A DNA stretch of 24,526 nucleotides from an uncultured Bacteroidales bacterium (GTDB lineage: Bacteria > Bacteroidota > Bacteroidia > Bacteroidales > F082), in NCBI GenBank assembly GCA_937896895.1, contig CALBNV010000006.1, positions 1 through 24,526 on the forward strand, read 5' to 3'. Within the stretch, counting starts at the first letter, position 1; every line of letters starts with the position of its first letter. Below the pieces are notes generated by a model. The model was not told the DNA's origin, did not search any database, and worked only from the letters and a program-made list of their open reading frames with translations. Shown here one piece after another: positions 24,302 through 24,526 of this stretch. A program made the position numbers and the translations under genes.

Positions 24302-24526
24302 ATGCCAGTTTTCAAAATCACGGTAAAGAATCCCATTAACACAAATGGTGTTCGTCTGAATGTAGGAATGGCTGTTAATGTCGTTACTAATTCCTACGCT
24401 TCGATTCCGCTGTGTGACGCAGACGGAAAGGTAATAAACGCCTATAAGGCATTCATTCAGCCGCTGCGCTACAAGAACAAGATGTACCTGGACGGAATCA
24501 ACACGGAAATCGGTTTCAACAGTCAG
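24302..24526 (+). CDS. Small DUF6140-like protein, 3' end cut by window
   Basis: An open frame of 75 codons runs to the window edge without a stop. It begins MPVFKITVKNPINTNGVRLN and continues VGMAVNVVTNS, which resembles the start of small Bacteroidota proteins of the DUF6140 type (a short beta-rich protein with a G-V-R-L-x-x-G-M motif). No signal peptide or membrane helix. GGAG lies about 6 bp before the ATG. Function is unknown, and the family assignment is from memory of the N-terminal pattern only. It is 77 bp after the ncRNA copy 2 terminator, on the same strand. Confidence 0.6.
   Translation, partial: MPVFKITVKNPINTNGVRLNVGMAVNVVTNSYASIPLCDADGKVINAYKAFIQPLRYKNKMYLDGINTEIGFNSQ

Overview
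The window looks like a chromosomal segment of a Bacteroidales bacterium (phylum Bacteroidota). The signs are promoters with the Bacteroidota-type -7 box TAnnTTTG, type IX secretion C-terminal sorting domains on two large peptidases, Bacteroidota-style lipoproteins, and short intergenic heptamer repeats. I cannot fix the family.

Region 1 (1-10.25 kb) is mostly housekeeping and cell-surface metabolism. A 65-bp tandem repeat precedes adk and hpt (minus strand), which diverge from purE. Then come a rhomboid protease (plus) and a minus-strand run: HHH-domain membrane protein, SNF-type Na+ symporter, upp, a GNAT/FemAB-like protein, a polysaccharide deacetylase-like protein and a GH3 lipoprotein. 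Nucleotide salvage and synthesis (adk, hpt, purE, upp) is over-represented here.

Region 2 (10.5-17.4 kb) holds two tandem, paralogous gingipain-like C25 cysteine peptidases. Both have a signal peptide, a pro-region, the catalytic His/Cys motifs, Ig/MAM-like modules and a type IX sorting tail.

Region 3 (17.5-22.6 kb) is the highlight: a complete diversity-generating retroelement (DGR) joined to an envelope-protein operon. A structured ncRNA is followed by an LPP20-like lipoprotein, a second secreted LPP20-like protein, and the DGR target. The target has a signal peptide, a CsgG/TolB-like N-terminal domain and a C-terminal formylglycine-generating-enzyme/C-type-lectin fold that ends in the variable repeat (VR). 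After it come an HRDC-domain accessory gene, a DGR-type reverse transcriptase with YMDD, and the template repeat (TR). Over 132 aligned bases VR and TR differ at 22 positions, every one an adenine in TR, which is the signature of adenine-specific mutagenic retrohoming. The bases just 3' of VR and just 3' of TR form a ~35-nt imperfect inverted repeat bracketing the HRDC-RT-TR segment; I do not know this as a standard DGR feature.

Region 4 (22.6-24.5 kb) has a non-coding stretch and a decayed Schlafen/AlbA-type ATP-binding regulator (N-terminus missing, 12-bp minisatellite with a frameshifting 11-bp unit, broken winged helix). Next is a second structured ncRNA, clearly paralogous to the first, and the start of a small DUF6140-like gene cut by the window edge. 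The two ncRNAs share rod-like folding and conserved internal-loop sequences (6S-like / Bacteroidales-1-like) and flank the DGR module.
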